Origin: Yersinia mollaretii ATCC 43969
GTDB taxonomy: Bacteria > Pseudomonadota > Gammaproteobacteria > Enterobacterales > Enterobacteriaceae
Direction: 5' to 3'
DNA length: 64,000 nucleotides
Assembly: GCF_013282725.1 (NCBI RefSeq)
Contig: NZ_CP054043.1
Coordinates: 124,001 to 188,000, forward strand
Under the pieces are notes generated by a model, which was not told where the DNA came from, did no database searches, and saw only the letters and a list, made by a program, of their open reading frames with translations. The position numbers and the translations under genes are program-made. Position 1 is the first letter of the stretch, and every line of letters begins with the position of its first letter. Shown one piece after another: positions 9,327 through 19,295 of this stretch.

Positions 9327-10367
9327 ATGCAATATCATCGTATCCCCCACAGTTCACTAGAAGTCAGCCTGCTGGGTTTGGGCACCATGACTTTTGGTGA
9401 GCAAAACAGTGAAGCCGATGCCCATGCTCAACTGGATTATGCCGTTGCAGCCGGTATTAACTTAATTGATACCGCAGAGATGTACCCCGTTCCCCCAAGG
9501 CCAGAGACCCAAGGGTTAACCGAGCAGTACATCGGCAACTGGATCAAAGCACGCGGTAGCCGAGATAAGATCATTTTAGCCAGCAAAGTCTCCGGGCCAT
9601 CTCGAGGGAGCGATCAGCCGATCCGCCCCAATATGGCACTGGACCGGAAAAATATCCGCATCGCGCTGGAAGATAGCCTTAGACGGCTAAATACCGATTA
9701 TCTCGATATTTATCAATTACATTGGCCGCAGCGGGACACCAACTGCTTTGGCAAGTTGAATTATCGCTACAGCGAACAGACCGCCGTTGTGACTCTGCTT
9801 GAGACACTGGAAGCGCTTAATGAGCAAGTGCGTGCGGGTAAAATCCGTTATATCGGTGTCTCGAATGAAACGCCGTGGGGGGTAATGCGTTATTTGCAAC
9901 TGGCAGAGAAGCATGACTTACCGCGTATTGTTTCGATTCAGAACCCCTACAGCCTGCTAAACCGCAGCTTTGAGGTGGGTTTAGCCGAGATTAGCCAGCA
10001 CGAAGGGATTGAGTTGCTGGCCTATTCCAGCCTCGCTTTCGGCACCCTCAGCGGCAAATACCTTAATGGCGCTAAACCTGCTGGCGCGCGCAATACCTTG
10101 TTCAGCCGTTTCACTCGTTATACCGGCCCACAATCTCAATTGGCGGTGGCTGAGTATGTGGCACTGGCAAAACGTCACGGTCTTGATCCGGCGCAGATGG
10201 CACTGGCTTTCGTTCGCCAACAGCCTTTCGTCGCCAGCACATTGTTAGGCGCAACCTCGCTGGAACAGCTGAAAAGTAATATTGATAGCCAGAATGTGGT
10301 GCTGAGTCAGGAAGTGCTGGAGGCATTGGAAGAGATTCACACGCGCTTCACCTTCCCTGCGCCTTAA
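9327..10367 (+). CDS. tas: Aldo/keto reductase Tas
   Basis: NADPH-dependent aldo/keto reductase of the Kvbeta-like subgroup. The 346-residue protein has the N-terminal LGLGTMTFGE, the catalytic Asp and Tyr in NLIDTAEMYP, a Lys in ILASKVSG and the His in YQLHWPQRD, i.e. the standard AKR tetrad. In E. coli Tas was found as a suppressor of a starvation-related tyrosine auxotrophy; its natural substrate is not known. The start ATG has an AAGGAAGG ribosome site. It stands alone between terminators. Confidence 0.92.
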   Translation: MQYHRIPHSSLEVSLLGLGTMTFGEQNSEADAHAQLDYAVAAGINLIDTAEMYPVPPRPETQGLTEQYIGNWIKARGSRDKIILASKVSGPSRGSDQPIRPNMALDRKNIRIALEDSLRRLNTDYLDIYQLHWPQRDTNCFGKLNYRYSEQTAVVTLLETLEALNEQVRAGKIRYIGVSNETPWGVMRYLQLAEKHDLPRIVSIQNPYSLLNRSFEVGLAEISQHEGIELLAYSSLAFGTLSGKYLNGAKPAGARNTLFSRFTRYTGPQSQLAVAEYVALAKRHGLDPAQMALAFVRQQPFVASTLLGATSLEQLKSNIDSQNVVLSQEVLEALEEIHTRFTFPAP

Positions 10368-10390
10368 ATTCCTTCTTGTTCAAATAGCCA

Positions 10391-10412
10391 AAAGGCCGCA
10401 TCTGCGGCCTTT
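10391..10412. terminator. Bidirectional terminator between tas and lplT
   Basis: A perfect 10-bp inverted repeat (AAAGGCCGCA with TGCGGCCTTT, 10391-10400 and 10403-10412) lies between two convergent genes. The arms themselves supply short A/T runs on both sides. Confidence 0.7.
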
Positions 10413-10426
10413 CGTTAGTGATCAAA

Positions 10427-11641
10427 TCACTCCACCGCTTTGCTGCGCAGTTGCCGCCACTGCCAACCCCAGAGCAGTGCGATAGCCAAAGCAAAGATCA
10501 CACCGAAACCCACACCGACGGCGATCACTGGGACACCTAGTTTCACCACCACCGAGAACAGCCCGAGCATCAGCAGCATGGCGGTGTTCTCACCCAGATT
10601 TTGCACGGCAATGGCATTACCCGCACCGACACTCTGTTTACCGCGTTCCTGTAGCAACGCATTGAGTGGCACAACAAAGAATCCGCCCAAAATTCCGATG
10701 ATAATCAACAGTAAATAGGCCATAGGCATACTGTGTTGCAGGGCAAAAATCGCCACCATCACCCCAATCAACACCCCAGCGGGTAAACAGCGCTTCACGG
10801 TTTTGAGGGTGACAAAGCGCGCGGCGGCCCCTGCCCCCACCACAATCCCTATCGCCACCATCGCATTGAGTAAAGTTGGGGTGGCGTTATCAGCAATCCC
10901 TAACGCGATGGGCACCCAGAGTACCAGCAGGAAGCGCAGCGTGACCCCTGCCCCCCAAAACAGGCTGGTTCCCGCCAGTGAGAAGCGGGTTTCACCATCA
11001 CGCCATAGGAGGCGGCAAGCGGTAAAAAAGCTGCCGGTCATTGCCCGAGGCCGCCATGAACTGCCTGAGCGGGCCGCCGCTAAGCGCGGAATAAATAAAT
11101 TGGCGACCACGGCAATGGCATACACCAGCGCACAGACACCTAAAGCCACCATCAAATGCCAGTCGGCCAGCACACCGCCCGCCACTGATCCGAGTAAAAT
11201 GGCGGCGATGGTTGAGGCTTCCATCATGCCATTCGCTTTCACCAGTTGCTCGCCAGAAGTGATCTCACCCAAGATGCCATATTTAGCTGGTGAATAAGCC
11301 GCAGCGCCTACGCCCACCAGGCTGTAGCCCAAAAACGGATTAAAACCAAAGCAAATCACCAGTGCGCCCGCCAGCTTCAAGCCGTTTGCCACCATCATCA
11401 CTCGCCCTTTGGCGAAACTGTCAGCAAACTGCCCGACAAAGGGGGCTAGAATGATATAGGTCGCGACGAAAGCCATTTGTAGGATGGGCTGGCTCCAGTC
11501 GGGGTATAACTGCTGCTTAATCAGTGCCAGAGTGGCAAAAAGCAGGGCATTATCGCCAAACGCCGAGAAAAACTGAGCGCAAAGAACCGCGACCATTCCC
11601 CGGGATAACAAAGGTTTATCGGCTATTATTTGCTGACTCAT
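10427..11641 (-). CDS. lplT: Lysophospholipid transporter LplT
   Basis: Major facilitator that flips lysophosphatidylethanolamine and related lysolipids from the outer to the inner leaflet of the inner membrane, delivering them to Aas for reacylation. The 404 residues form about twelve membrane helices. Its ATG overlaps the aas stop by four bases, so the two steps of the pathway are translationally coupled. The length and position match E. coli LplT (397 residues). Confidence 0.95.
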   Translation of the reverse strand: MSQQIIADKPLLSRGMVAVLCAQFFSAFGDNALLFATLALIKQQLYPDWSQPILQMAFVATYIILAPFVGQFADSFAKGRVMMVANGLKLAGALVICFGFNPFLGYSLVGVGAAAYSPAKYGILGEITSGEQLVKANGMMEASTIAAILLGSVAGGVLADWHLMVALGVCALVYAIAVVANLFIPRLAAARSGSSWRPRAMTGSFFTACRLLWRDGETRFSLAGTSLFWGAGVTLRFLLVLWVPIALGIADNATPTLLNAMVAIGIVVGAGAAARFVTLKTVKRCLPAGVLIGVMVAIFALQHSMPMAYLLLIIIGILGGFFVVPLNALLQERGKQSVGAGNAIAVQNLGENTAMLLMLGLFSVVVKLGVPVIAVGVGFGVIFALAIALLWGWQWRQLRSKAVE

Positions 11642-13794
11642 AGGCTCATCTCCGGGTCTTCCGCCATTTTGCTTAATGTCACAAAGTCAGGTTTGCCACT
11701 CCCCAGTAACGGCAAGGCATTCACCACCCGAATATCACGTGGCACGGCCAGTTCAGGCACGCCGCTTTCTCGTGCGGCTTTAATTAATTGCTCGCGGGTG
11801 ATGTGGCTGTCGGTGGTAAACAGCACCAAGGCTTCACCTTTGGCACTGTCGGTTCTCGCCGCCGCCGCATGTTGCCCCTCTGGCGAAACGCGCAGCGCCA
11901 GTTGCTCCACACTCTCCAGTGAAACCATTTCGCCAGCCAATTTGGCAAAGCGCTTCACTCGACCACGAATAGCGCAGAAGCCCTGTACATCAATAGCCAC
12001 AATGTCACCGGTGTCATACCAGCCCTCTTCGCGTTCGCCCTGCGCATTTTCAGCGGAGGGTTGTTCCAGCACGCCGGGGTTTTCTACCCGCAGGTAGCCG
12101 CGCATGATATTGGGGCCGCGCAGTTGCAAACGCCCCCCCTGCTCGATGCCCGGCACCTTAATCAATCGAGATTCCATCCCCGGTAGAATGCGGCCTACGG
12201 TGTTCACTTTCGCCGCCATCGGCACATTGATTGCCACGACGGGCGCGCATTCAGTCACGCCATAGCCTTCCAGAATGCGGATGCCGAATTTGTCCTGCCA
12301 AATCTGTTTGGTGCTATCGGCTAACTTTTCAGCCCCGGCCACCACATAGCGCAAGCGGGCAAAATCATAAGGATGCGCAAAGCGGGCATAATTACCAAGG
12401 AAGGTTGAGGTGCCAAACAGCACAGTGCAGTTGCGGTCATACACCAGTTCAGGGACCACGCGGTAATGCACCGGACTGGGGTAAAGAAAGACACGGCTGC
12501 CGGTCATCAGCGGAGTGAATAACCCAACCGTCAGACCAAAAGCATGGAACAGCGGCAGGCACGACATAAAACGATCACGGGGCGTAAAGTCCGCAATGGT
12601 GCGGATCTGCTCGACATTCGCCAACAAGCTGGCGTGGGTGTGCACCACCCCTTTCGGATTGCCTTCGGAACCGGAAGTAAACAAAATCAAGGCGCTGTCG
12701 TCTGCCTGTTGTGGCAGCATCGCCCGACGTGGGCAGCATAAGTGGAATAAAATCCATAACTTATCCGCTAGCGTCACGGTCTCTTTTAAGTCTTCCAGAT
12801 AGACCCAGTTGGCTTCAGTGACCTGTTCCGGCAGATGTGTCAGCTTGCCTTTTTCCAAGAACTGGCGCGAAGTGACGATAGTTTTCAATGAGGCCGCAGT
12901 GATGGCACTCTTCAGCCCTTTAGCGCCCGAAGTGTAGTTCAGCAGCGCTGGAATGCGCCCGCGCACGGAGGCACCGAAAATCGCTGCCGCCGTGATAGTC
13001 GCGTTGGGCAGCAGCATACCCACATGCTCCCCTTGCGCGGTAAAACGTTGCAGAATGCGGCTGACGCCAAGGATTTTCTTCAGCAGCGTCAGGTAGCTAT
13101 CCTCTTTAAAGCCGATATCTTCGATGCAGGGCTTAAAGCGCCCATAGCGAGTTTGTGCCGCCAGCAGCGCTTCAAACAGGGTTTCTCGTGGCACGATAGC
13201 CATGCGAGCCGCCATCATAATGGCATGTAAGCGCTCACCTGCCAGCACCCGGCGCTCACGGGCGCGCGGCGCTTGCGGCATCGGTAAGGTGGTAGCCGGT
13301 AAGACATAAATGCTGATTTTTGGGAACCAGCGGACTTTGAGTACACCCGCCAATCGGCCAAAGCGGCTAAATTCTGGGCCTTCCAAGCGGATAGGAATCA
13401 CCGCCGCACCAGATTTAGCGGCAACAAATGCGGCTCCATCGTAGATTTTCATTAGTGAGCCGGTCACGGTAATGCGCCCTTCAGGAAAAATCACCACTGG
13501 CCTGCCCTGCTCGACCATCCTGACCAAGTGTTTGATTGCCATAGGCTTGGTCGGATCGAGGGCGACAAAATCCACGTAAGGTTTTAGCCAGCGCATAAAC
13601 CAGCTCTCCGTGACACTGGAGTAGACCGCAAAAACCGGTTTGATCGGCAGAAATAGCGCTAACAAAATACCGTCGAGGAAAGAGACATGATTGGGCGTAA
13701 TGATCAGTTTCTGATGTGTAAACTGGTCAGTTACCCCCTCAATGGTGACACGGAATAACCCACGAAAAAGAGTGCGCAGCAAGCGATAAACCAT
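11638..13794 (-). CDS. aas: Bifunctional acyl-ACP synthetase / 2-acylglycerophosphoethanolamine acyltransferase
   Basis: Re-acylates lysophospholipids at the inner membrane. The N-terminal PlsC-like domain carries NHVSFLDG (HX4D, near residue 37) and FPEGRIT; the C-terminal AMP-binding domain carries [14 protein letters not shown], ending with GKPDFVTL, which activates a fatty acid and loads bound ACP. I chose the ATG at 13794 (718 residues; E. coli has 719), preceded by GAGAGA, over an in-frame TTG seven codons upstream. It is the first gene of aas-lplT. Confidence 0.96.
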   Translation of the reverse strand: MVYRLLRTLFRGLFRVTIEGVTDQFTHQKLIITPNHVSFLDGILLALFLPIKPVFAVYSSVTESWFMRWLKPYVDFVALDPTKPMAIKHLVRMVEQGRPVVIFPEGRITVTGSLMKIYDGAAFVAAKSGAAVIPIRLEGPEFSRFGRLAGVLKVRWFPKISIYVLPATTLPMPQAPRARERRVLAGERLHAIMMAARMAIVPRETLFEALLAAQTRYGRFKPCIEDIGFKEDSYLTLLKKILGVSRILQRFTAQGEHVGMLLPNATITAAAIFGASVRGRIPALLNYTSGAKGLKSAITAASLKTIVTSRQFLEKGKLTHLPEQVTEANWVYLEDLKETVTLADKLWILFHLCCPRRAMLPQQADDSALILFTSGSEGNPKGVVHTHASLLANVEQIRTIADFTPRDRFMSCLPLFHAFGLTVGLFTPLMTGSRVFLYPSPVHYRVVPELVYDRNCTVLFGTSTFLGNYARFAHPYDFARLRYVVAGAEKLADSTKQIWQDKFGIRILEGYGVTECAPVVAINVPMAAKVNTVGRILPGMESRLIKVPGIEQGGRLQLRGPNIMRGYLRVENPGVLEQPSAENAQGEREEGWYDTGDIVAIDVQGFCAIRGRVKRFAKLAGEMVSLESVEQLALRVSPEGQHAAAARTDSAKGEALVLFTTDSHITREQLIKAARESGVPELAVPRDIRVVNALPLLGSGKPDFVTLSKMAEDPEMSL

Positions 13795-13898
13795 GACTGT
13801 CTCTCTATAAGCCAATGAATATGATAAAGAGAGAATACTATATTAGTGACGGATTTATCTGTAGGGAGAGACTGAAAGTGCGGGGAGGCGGGAAAATA

Positions 13899-13994
13899 AA
13901 AAAAAACCTACGCATCTGCGTAGGTCGGTGTAAATCAAAAACTGGCTTTTAACACACAGCGTATGTTGATTACTCACCAATTAATACCTCTGGG
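13899..13994 (-). ncRNA. omrA: OmrA/OmrB-like small RNA
   Basis: On the minus strand a transcript would begin CCCAGAGGTATTAATTGGTG (13994 to 13975), nearly the same as the conserved 5' seed of E. coli OmrA and OmrB. It would end in a stem ACCTACGCA/TGCGTAGGT followed by nine T residues (down to 13898), an ideal terminator. Length is about 96 nt. The position between aas and galR is that of omrA/omrB in E. coli; only one copy is seen here. A TACTCT -10-like box sits six bases before the start, and GTTACACTTTGCACG upstream resembles an OmpR site. Known targets in E. coli are outer-membrane protein mRNAs and ompR. Confidence 0.9.
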
Positions 13995-14126
13995 ACAATC
14001 AGAGTATCCGTTTGTGTTGCCTCACAGCTAGTGAGCAATCGAAACATTTGCGTGCAAAGTGTAACCAGCAGTGAACATTGTCAGCAAGGCGAAAAGGTTT
14101 GTAATTCATTGCCGTAGAGCCACCCA

Positions 14127-16385
14127 TTAATAGAGCGCGACCTCAACTAAACAACTCATCGCATTCGGTCCTTGGGTCAAGCGAGAGGTTCCGATATCCA
14201 ATGTCAGGACATTGGGATTACCCGATTGCTCAACGTTATGCTGCTTGCCACCAAAACCGGGATCAAACCAAGCTCCGGTTGCCATCAGCACCACGCCACG
14301 GGTCACACCGTCAGTAATCCGCACCCCCGCCAGACAATTGCCCCGTAGATTGCTGACTTGCACCTGACTGCCCTCGGTAATCTCGCGGCTAGCCGCATCT
14401 TGTGGGTGCATATAGAGCGTTTCACGTCCGGCGGTTTTATTCCCCTGCGCCAATGGCGCGGGATCGAGTTGACTGTGCAGACGATCGGCGGGTTGGATTG
14501 AGATCAGATGCAGCGGCCACTGCTGCGCCTCGGGAGCCCCCAACCACTCCACTGGCGGTTTCCACTCAGCGTGCGGGGCAAAATCGGCATAGTGGTAACT
14601 GGCAATTTTCTCACTGAACAGCTCAATCTTGCCACTGGGTGTCTGAAGTGGATGCGCCTGTGGGTTCTCGCGGAAACGATCAAAGAATACGAACTCTTTC
14701 TGTGGTGCCGGAAGATCAACATGGCCTCGTTGCCAGAATGTCTCAAAATCGGGCCACTCAACGCCGTGCGGCTGTTGAGCCACACCACACTCTTGGTAGA
14801 TATGCCGAATCCACGCCATCTCATCGCGACCTTCGGTAAAGTCGTCGCGATAGCCCAGCCGCTCAGCCAGATCGGCGAAGATATCAAAGTCGTTACGGGC
14901 CCGATGTTGTGGGGCAATCGCCTGATGCATCGCCAGTACATAGCGATCCCGCGACGATCCGCCAATATCATTACGCTCCAGCGAACTGGTCACGGGCAGC
15001 ACAATATCCGCCATTTTCGCGGCGGGTGTCCACCAGATATCCTGCACAATCACCGTGTCCGGCTTTTGCCATCCCTCCACCAGTCGATTTAGCTGTTGAT
15101 GATGGTGGAACGGATTGCCACCCGCCCAATGCACCAAATGGATATCGGGATAGGTGTGGGTTTCGCCCTGAAACTGATAAGGCTGCCCCGGTTGCAGCAG
15201 CATGTCACAAATCCGCGCCACCGGAATCGCCAGCCCAGAGGGATTTTTACCCACCGGCATCATTGGCCCTGGAGTGTCTATGCGCGGGTTACCGACCCCA
15301 TTCATCGAGCCGTGACCAAATGAGAAGCCGCCACCGGGTAGCCCCACTTGCCCTAACATGGCTGATAACGCAATCACCATCCAGTAAGGTTGCTCGCCGC
15401 GATGGGCGCGCTGTACTGAATAGGAGCAGGTCATAAAGCTGCGCACACCAATCAGTTGCTGGGCTAATTGGCTAATTCTTGCCGCCGGAATGCCGGTAAT
15501 CTCACTGGCCCACGCTGGCGTTTTCGCCACGCCGTCATTCACGCCACGGATATAATCCGCTAATGGCTCATAGCCCACGCAATGAGTGGCAAGGAAAGAT
15601 TCATCCTGCCCATCAACGCGTTGAATTTCATAAGCCAACGCCAGCATCAGTGCCACATCAGTATTTGGGCGGATCGGTATCCACTCCGCGTTAACAAAAG
15701 CGGGGCAGTCGTCCCGCATTGGGCTGATGTTGATCACTGGGGTGCCTTTTTGCGCCAGTTTCTCCAGCCAAGGTTTCAGCGAGTGTTCCGCCGAACCGCC
15801 GGAGGAGACTTGGGCATTTTTCAGTGCCAGCCCACCAAAGGCGATAAACAGTTCGCAATGCTCGACTACACTCGGCCATGACGTCACCCTGCCGGTCAGC
15901 GGGCTAAAAGTCCCAATCACATAGGGCAGGAAAAACTGTGCCGACCCCCAACTGTAGTTGCCCAGTTGATCGACCCCCCCACCGCCACCGAAATAGAAAC
16001 GCCGGACTAATGAGCGCGCATGATGTAAACGCCCGGCAGAAGACCAACCGTAAGAGCCGGTAAATAGCCCTGAAGGGCCATAACGATCACGGACCCGACG
16101 ATTCTCTTCGGCCACTAAATCCAGAGCGACATCCCACTCCACCTCGACAAAATCTTCTCGCCCACGCAGGGTGCGATCACTTTTTTCTCTCTGCTGTAGC
16201 CATGAGCGCCGTATCGCGGGTTTGCGAATACGTTTGTCGGAATACACCATCGGCGTGATGGATTCCAATAACGGCGAAGGGTTTGAGTCATCGGCAAAGG
16301 GTTCGCAGCGGATCAACTTGCCATCTTCAACGACAGCAGTATAAGCGCCCCAGTGGGCAAGCTGGGGATAACGGATGATGGACAT
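14127..16385 (-). CDS. BisC-like molybdopterin-dependent S/N-oxide reductase
   Basis: A 752-residue bis-MGD molybdoenzyme of the DMSO/TMAO/biotin sulfoxide reductase family. The molybdenum-ligand serine lies in TGSYGWSSAGRLHHA (near residue 110), followed by family blocks such as WAGGNPFHHHQ, TSSLERNDIGG and the C-terminal NVLTLDIGTSRL. There is no N-terminal 4Fe-4S cysteine motif and no twin-arginine signal, so it should act in the cytoplasm, as BisC does, rather than in the periplasm like TorA or TorZ. It has no cytochrome partner. The gene stands alone; its transcript would read into the omrA locus. Substrate is inferred only at family level. Confidence 0.85.
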   Translation of the reverse strand: MSIIRYPQLAHWGAYTAVVEDGKLIRCEPFADDSNPSPLLESITPMVYSDKRIRKPAIRRSWLQQREKSDRTLRGREDFVEVEWDVALDLVAEENRRVRDRYGPSGLFTGSYGWSSAGRLHHARSLVRRFYFGGGGGVDQLGNYSWGSAQFFLPYVIGTFSPLTGRVTSWPSVVEHCELFIAFGGLALKNAQVSSGGSAEHSLKPWLEKLAQKGTPVINISPMRDDCPAFVNAEWIPIRPNTDVALMLALAYEIQRVDGQDESFLATHCVGYEPLADYIRGVNDGVAKTPAWASEITGIPAARISQLAQQLIGVRSFMTCSYSVQRAHRGEQPYWMVIALSAMLGQVGLPGGGFSFGHGSMNGVGNPRIDTPGPMMPVGKNPSGLAIPVARICDMLLQPGQPYQFQGETHTYPDIHLVHWAGGNPFHHHQQLNRLVEGWQKPDTVIVQDIWWTPAAKMADIVLPVTSSLERNDIGGSSRDRYVLAMHQAIAPQHRARNDFDIFADLAERLGYRDDFTEGRDEMAWIRHIYQECGVAQQPHGVEWPDFETFWQRGHVDLPAPQKEFVFFDRFRENPQAHPLQTPSGKIELFSEKIASYHYADFAPHAEWKPPVEWLGAPEAQQWPLHLISIQPADRLHSQLDPAPLAQGNKTAGRETLYMHPQDAASREITEGSQVQVSNLRGNCLAGVRITDGVTRGVVLMATGAWFDPGFGGKQHNVEQSGNPNVLTLDIGTSRLTQGPNAMSCLVEVALY

Positions 16386-16483
16386 GGGTATCTCAGACGA
16401 TTAAATAGAACATAAACGTAACATTCATCGGGCGAAAAAACCAAAGCACAATTTCAACTAAATAGATTCCTTTGGCACTAAGA

Positions 16484-16624
16484 GCTTATCCCAGTAGGCG
16501 TGATTGTTGCAGCCAGTTTGAACGCGGACAGCGCGGAAGATCCGGAGCGTACACGGAGTACGTGAGGATTCTGAGCACTGCCCAGGTTCAAAATGGCAAA
16601 TAAAATAGCCCTAATGGGATAGGC
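16484..16624. repeat. Palindromic intergenic repeat (about 141 bp)
   Basis: The 429-base gap 16386-16814 holds a 141-bp imperfect palindrome. The ends GCTTATCCCAGTAGG and CCTAATGGGATAGGC are inverted with two mismatches, and pairing continues inward to the centre near GTACACGGAGTACG. The flanks share GGCACTAAG at 16474-16482 and 16622-16630, which looks like a target duplication. It resembles the non-coding miniature palindromic elements known from yersiniae; I have not matched it to a named family. The rest of the gap holds the promoters of the divergent neighbours. Confidence 0.8.
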
Positions 16625-16778
16625 ACTAAGGAAAATGCAGACGATAGAGGCGTAATAAGGGTGCGCTAACGGCCAAAAGCAACAGCTAATCCGCCTAATT
16701 ATCTTTTCTTTAGTTTTTTCTCACCAAGTTGCGATCATCCCCCCTTGCGGGCAAGGCGGTTTTCCGCAAAACTGGGTG

Positions 16779-16794
16779 ATGTAAGCGATTACCC
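16779..16794. promoter_or_regulatory. GalR-type operator upstream of galR
   Basis: ATGTAAGCGATTACCC matches the GalR/GalS consensus GTGKAANCGNTTACAC at 14 of 16 positions and is centred on CG. It ends 20 bases before the galR start codon, where a bound repressor could block initiation, so it suggests autoregulation. Confidence 0.6.
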
Positions 16795-16814
16795 TGAAAA
16801 TTTCTGGAAGAAAA

Positions 16815-17831
16815 ATGGCCACTATTAAGGATGTTGCCAAGCTGGCGGGTGTTTCCGTCGCGACGGTATCTCGTGTTATCAATAATTCGCCTAAGGCCAG
16901 TGAGGCATCACGCGTGGCGGTATCTAGCGCCATGGAGCAGTTGCAGTACCACCCCAATGCCAATGCCCGTGCGCTGGCCCAACAATCCACCGAAACTGTC
17001 GGCATGATTGTTTCTGATGTGTCAGATCCCTTCTTTGGCTCCATGGTAAAAGCGGTAGAACAAGTGGCCTATGCCACTGGTAATTTCCTGCTAATTGGTA
17101 ACGGTTACCATGATGCCGAGCGAGAGCGCCAAGCTATCGAGCAGCTAATTCGCCACCGTTGCGCCGCCTTGGTAGTTCACGCCAAAAAATTGTCCGATGA
17201 AGAATTGACCTCGTTAATGGAACAGATCCCCGGCATGGTGCTGATCAATCGCACGCTGCCCGGCTTCGAAACGCGCTGTGTGGCGTTAGATGATCGCTAC
17301 GGCGCTTGGTTGGCGACTCGCCATCTGATTCAGCAGGGCCATAAACGGATAGCGATCATTTGCTCTAACCATCAGATTTCCGATGCCATTGACCGTCTGC
17401 AAGGCTATCTGGACGCCTTAAAAGAGTTTGATATCGCCGTCGATGACCGCTTGATCTCCTACGGCACGCCGGATGAGATTGGTGGTGAACAGGCAATGAC
17501 CGACCTGCTTGGTCGTGGCAAACACTTCACCGCCGTCACCTGTTATAACGACTCCATGGCTGCTGGCGCGTTGTCGGTGCTCAGTGATAACAGCATCGAA
17601 GTGCCGCAAGAGATCTCACTGATCGGTTTTGACGATGTGTTGATCTCCCGCTATTTGCGACCACGGCTGACCACCATTCGTTACCCGGTAGTCGCGATGG
17701 CCACACAAGCGGCGGAGTTAGCACTGGCGCTAGCCAACCATACCCCGTTACCAGAGATCACCAATATGTTCAGCCCGACACTGGTGCGCCGCCACTCTGT
17801 CGCCAGCCCGCAAGCCGCGACAGAGGAGTGA
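16815..17831 (+). CDS. galR: HTH-type transcriptional regulator GalR
   Basis: LacI-family repressor of galactose transport and metabolism genes. The 338-residue protein starts with the helix-turn-helix ATIKDVAKLAGVSVATVSRV and the hinge NARALAQQ, followed by a periplasmic-binding-like core (residues 60-335). It lies between omrA/bisC-like genes and lysA as in E. coli, and ends only 18 bases from the end of the convergent lysA. A GalR-like operator sits directly in front of it. Confidence 0.93.
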   Translation: MATIKDVAKLAGVSVATVSRVINNSPKASEASRVAVSSAMEQLQYHPNANARALAQQSTETVGMIVSDVSDPFFGSMVKAVEQVAYATGNFLLIGNGYHDAERERQAIEQLIRHRCAALVVHAKKLSDEELTSLMEQIPGMVLINRTLPGFETRCVALDDRYGAWLATRHLIQQGHKRIAIICSNHQISDAIDRLQGYLDALKEFDIAVDDRLISYGTPDEIGGEQAMTDLLGRGKHFTAVTCYNDSMAAGALSVLSDNSIEVPQEISLIGFDDVLISRYLRPRLTTIRYPVVAMATQAAELALALANHTPLPEITNMFSPTLVRRHSVASPQAATEE

Positions 17832-17849
17832 AGCTGTGGGTGACCGCCG

Positions 17850-19112
17850 TTAAACCAACTCTAGCGCGATCAGCTCTTCGATGGTTTGCTTACGGCGGAT
17901 TAAACGCGGCTGCCCTTGCTCAAACAGCACCTCCGGCAACAGTGGGCGGCTGTTGTAGTTGGATGACATCGACGCGCCATAAGCGCCGGTATCATGGAAC
18001 ACCAGATAGTCGCCAATTCGCGCCGCAGGCAGGGCGCGAGTCTCTAGCCCACCTCCCGCTTCCTGAGTAAAGACATCCCCTGACTCACAAAGCGGGCCAC
18101 CGACCACTGTCTCAATCAGCGGCTCAGCAGTGAGTGAGCGCCCATCCGCAGGCAGCAGCGAAATATGGTGATAACTGCCATACATCGCGGGCCGCATCAA
18201 ATCGTTAAAGCCCGCATCCACCAGCACATAGTGCCGGCTGCCCATCTCTTTCACCGCCCGAACCTGCGCGATTAACACACCGGACTCTGCCACGAGAAAG
18301 CGGCCCGGCTCAATTTCCAGACTGACCGGATGGCCCAAATGGGCGGCAATGCGCTCACGGGCGCTGTTCCATAGGCCATAGTAATGTTCGGTATCAATCT
18401 CATCATCGCCAACTTGATAAGGAATCGACAAACCGCCGCCCGCCGAAATCGCGCTGATATCCTGCCCCAGTGTGATCACCTGCTCAACCATGGCGTCACA
18501 GACCTGCTCCAGATGTTGGTAGTCGACACCCGAGCCAATGTGCATGTGAATCCCCACCAAGGTTAAGCCGTATTGCGCGATCTTCTCAATCGCCTGCGGC
18601 AAGTCTTGATACCAGATGCCATGCTTGCTGTTTTCACCGCCCGTGTTGGTTTTCTGGCTGTGACCATGACCAAAACCGGGATTGACCCGCAGCCAAACCG
18701 GGTGGCCCGGCGCGTGTTGCCCCAGTTGATCCAGCATATCAATTGAACCGGCATTGACCGGAATCCTTAACTCCGTCACCCGCAATAAGGTGGCCTGATC
18801 CAGCAGATCCGCAGTAAACACGATTTCAGCCGGCTCCTGCCCTGGCTGAAAACCGGCCACTAAGGCGCGCTCAATCTCACCCAAGGAGACGGAGTCCACT
18901 TTGACACCTTGCTCGCGCATCAAGCGCAGAATATGAATGTTCGAACAGGCTTTTTGCGCAAAACGGATCACATCAAAGTGGCGCAATTGATTGATACGCT
19001 GAGCAATAATATCGCCATCATAGGCCCACACAGGGCAGCCAAAGCGCTCAGGCAGTGCAATCAGGTTTTGGGCAGTCAGGGCCGAAGAGGTGTCGTTCAG
19101 TGCACGCGGCAT
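17850..19112 (-). CDS. lysA: Diaminopimelate decarboxylase
   Basis: Last step of lysine synthesis: decarboxylates meso-diaminopimelate to L-lysine with PLP. The 420 residues equal E. coli LysA. The PLP lysine is in FAQKACSN (near residue 54), glycine-rich phosphate binding is seen at SAGGGLSIPY, and the dimer-contributed CESGD motif is at PLCESGDVFTQE. It is divergent from lysR, its activator in E. coli, across a 183-base gap containing a candidate LysR site. Confidence 0.97.
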   Translation of the reverse strand: MPRALNDTSSALTAQNLIALPERFGCPVWAYDGDIIAQRINQLRHFDVIRFAQKACSNIHILRLMREQGVKVDSVSLGEIERALVAGFQPGQEPAEIVFTADLLDQATLLRVTELRIPVNAGSIDMLDQLGQHAPGHPVWLRVNPGFGHGHSQKTNTGGENSKHGIWYQDLPQAIEKIAQYGLTLVGIHMHIGSGVDYQHLEQVCDAMVEQVITLGQDISAISAGGGLSIPYQVGDDEIDTEHYYGLWNSARERIAAHLGHPVSLEIEPGRFLVAESGVLIAQVRAVKEMGSRHYVLVDAGFNDLMRPAMYGSYHHISLLPADGRSLTAEPLIETVVGGPLCESGDVFTQEAGGGLETRALPAARIGDYLVFHDTGAYGASMSSNYNSRPLLPEVLFEQGQPRLIRRKQTIEELIALELV

Positions 19113-19239
19113 AGGGCTTTCCTAATAATTGGGTCAATCAATATGTTGGGCGAGCATTGTTTGGTAAGCATAGCTGTCTCGCTGATACCTTATTATTAAC
19201 AATCACGCACTTGTTATGAAAATATCTATTTAGCCTGAG

Positions 19240-19265
19240 TCTATTCATTTATGATATGGAATAGA
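19240..19265. promoter_or_regulatory. Candidate LysR binding dyad between lysA and lysR
   Basis: The arms TCTATTC (19240-19246) and GAATAGA (19259-19265) are a perfect inverted repeat with a 12-base spacer, and CAT/ATG just inside adds to the symmetry. It ends 30 bases before lysR in the divergent promoter region, where LysR-type proteins usually bind to repress themselves and activate the partner. Confidence 0.5.
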
Positions 19266-19295
19266 TGATGTTTTCGCCACCGCAGGAGCATGATA

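Noticed and set aside
10803..11297. 164-codon plus-strand frame opposite lplT
   Set aside because: Low-complexity shadow of a membrane protein gene on the other strand.
14508..15436. Long plus-strand open frames (up to 194 codons) inside the molybdoenzyme gene
   Set aside because: They are antisense shadows of a well-conserved GC-rich gene and show no family motifs or ribosome site.
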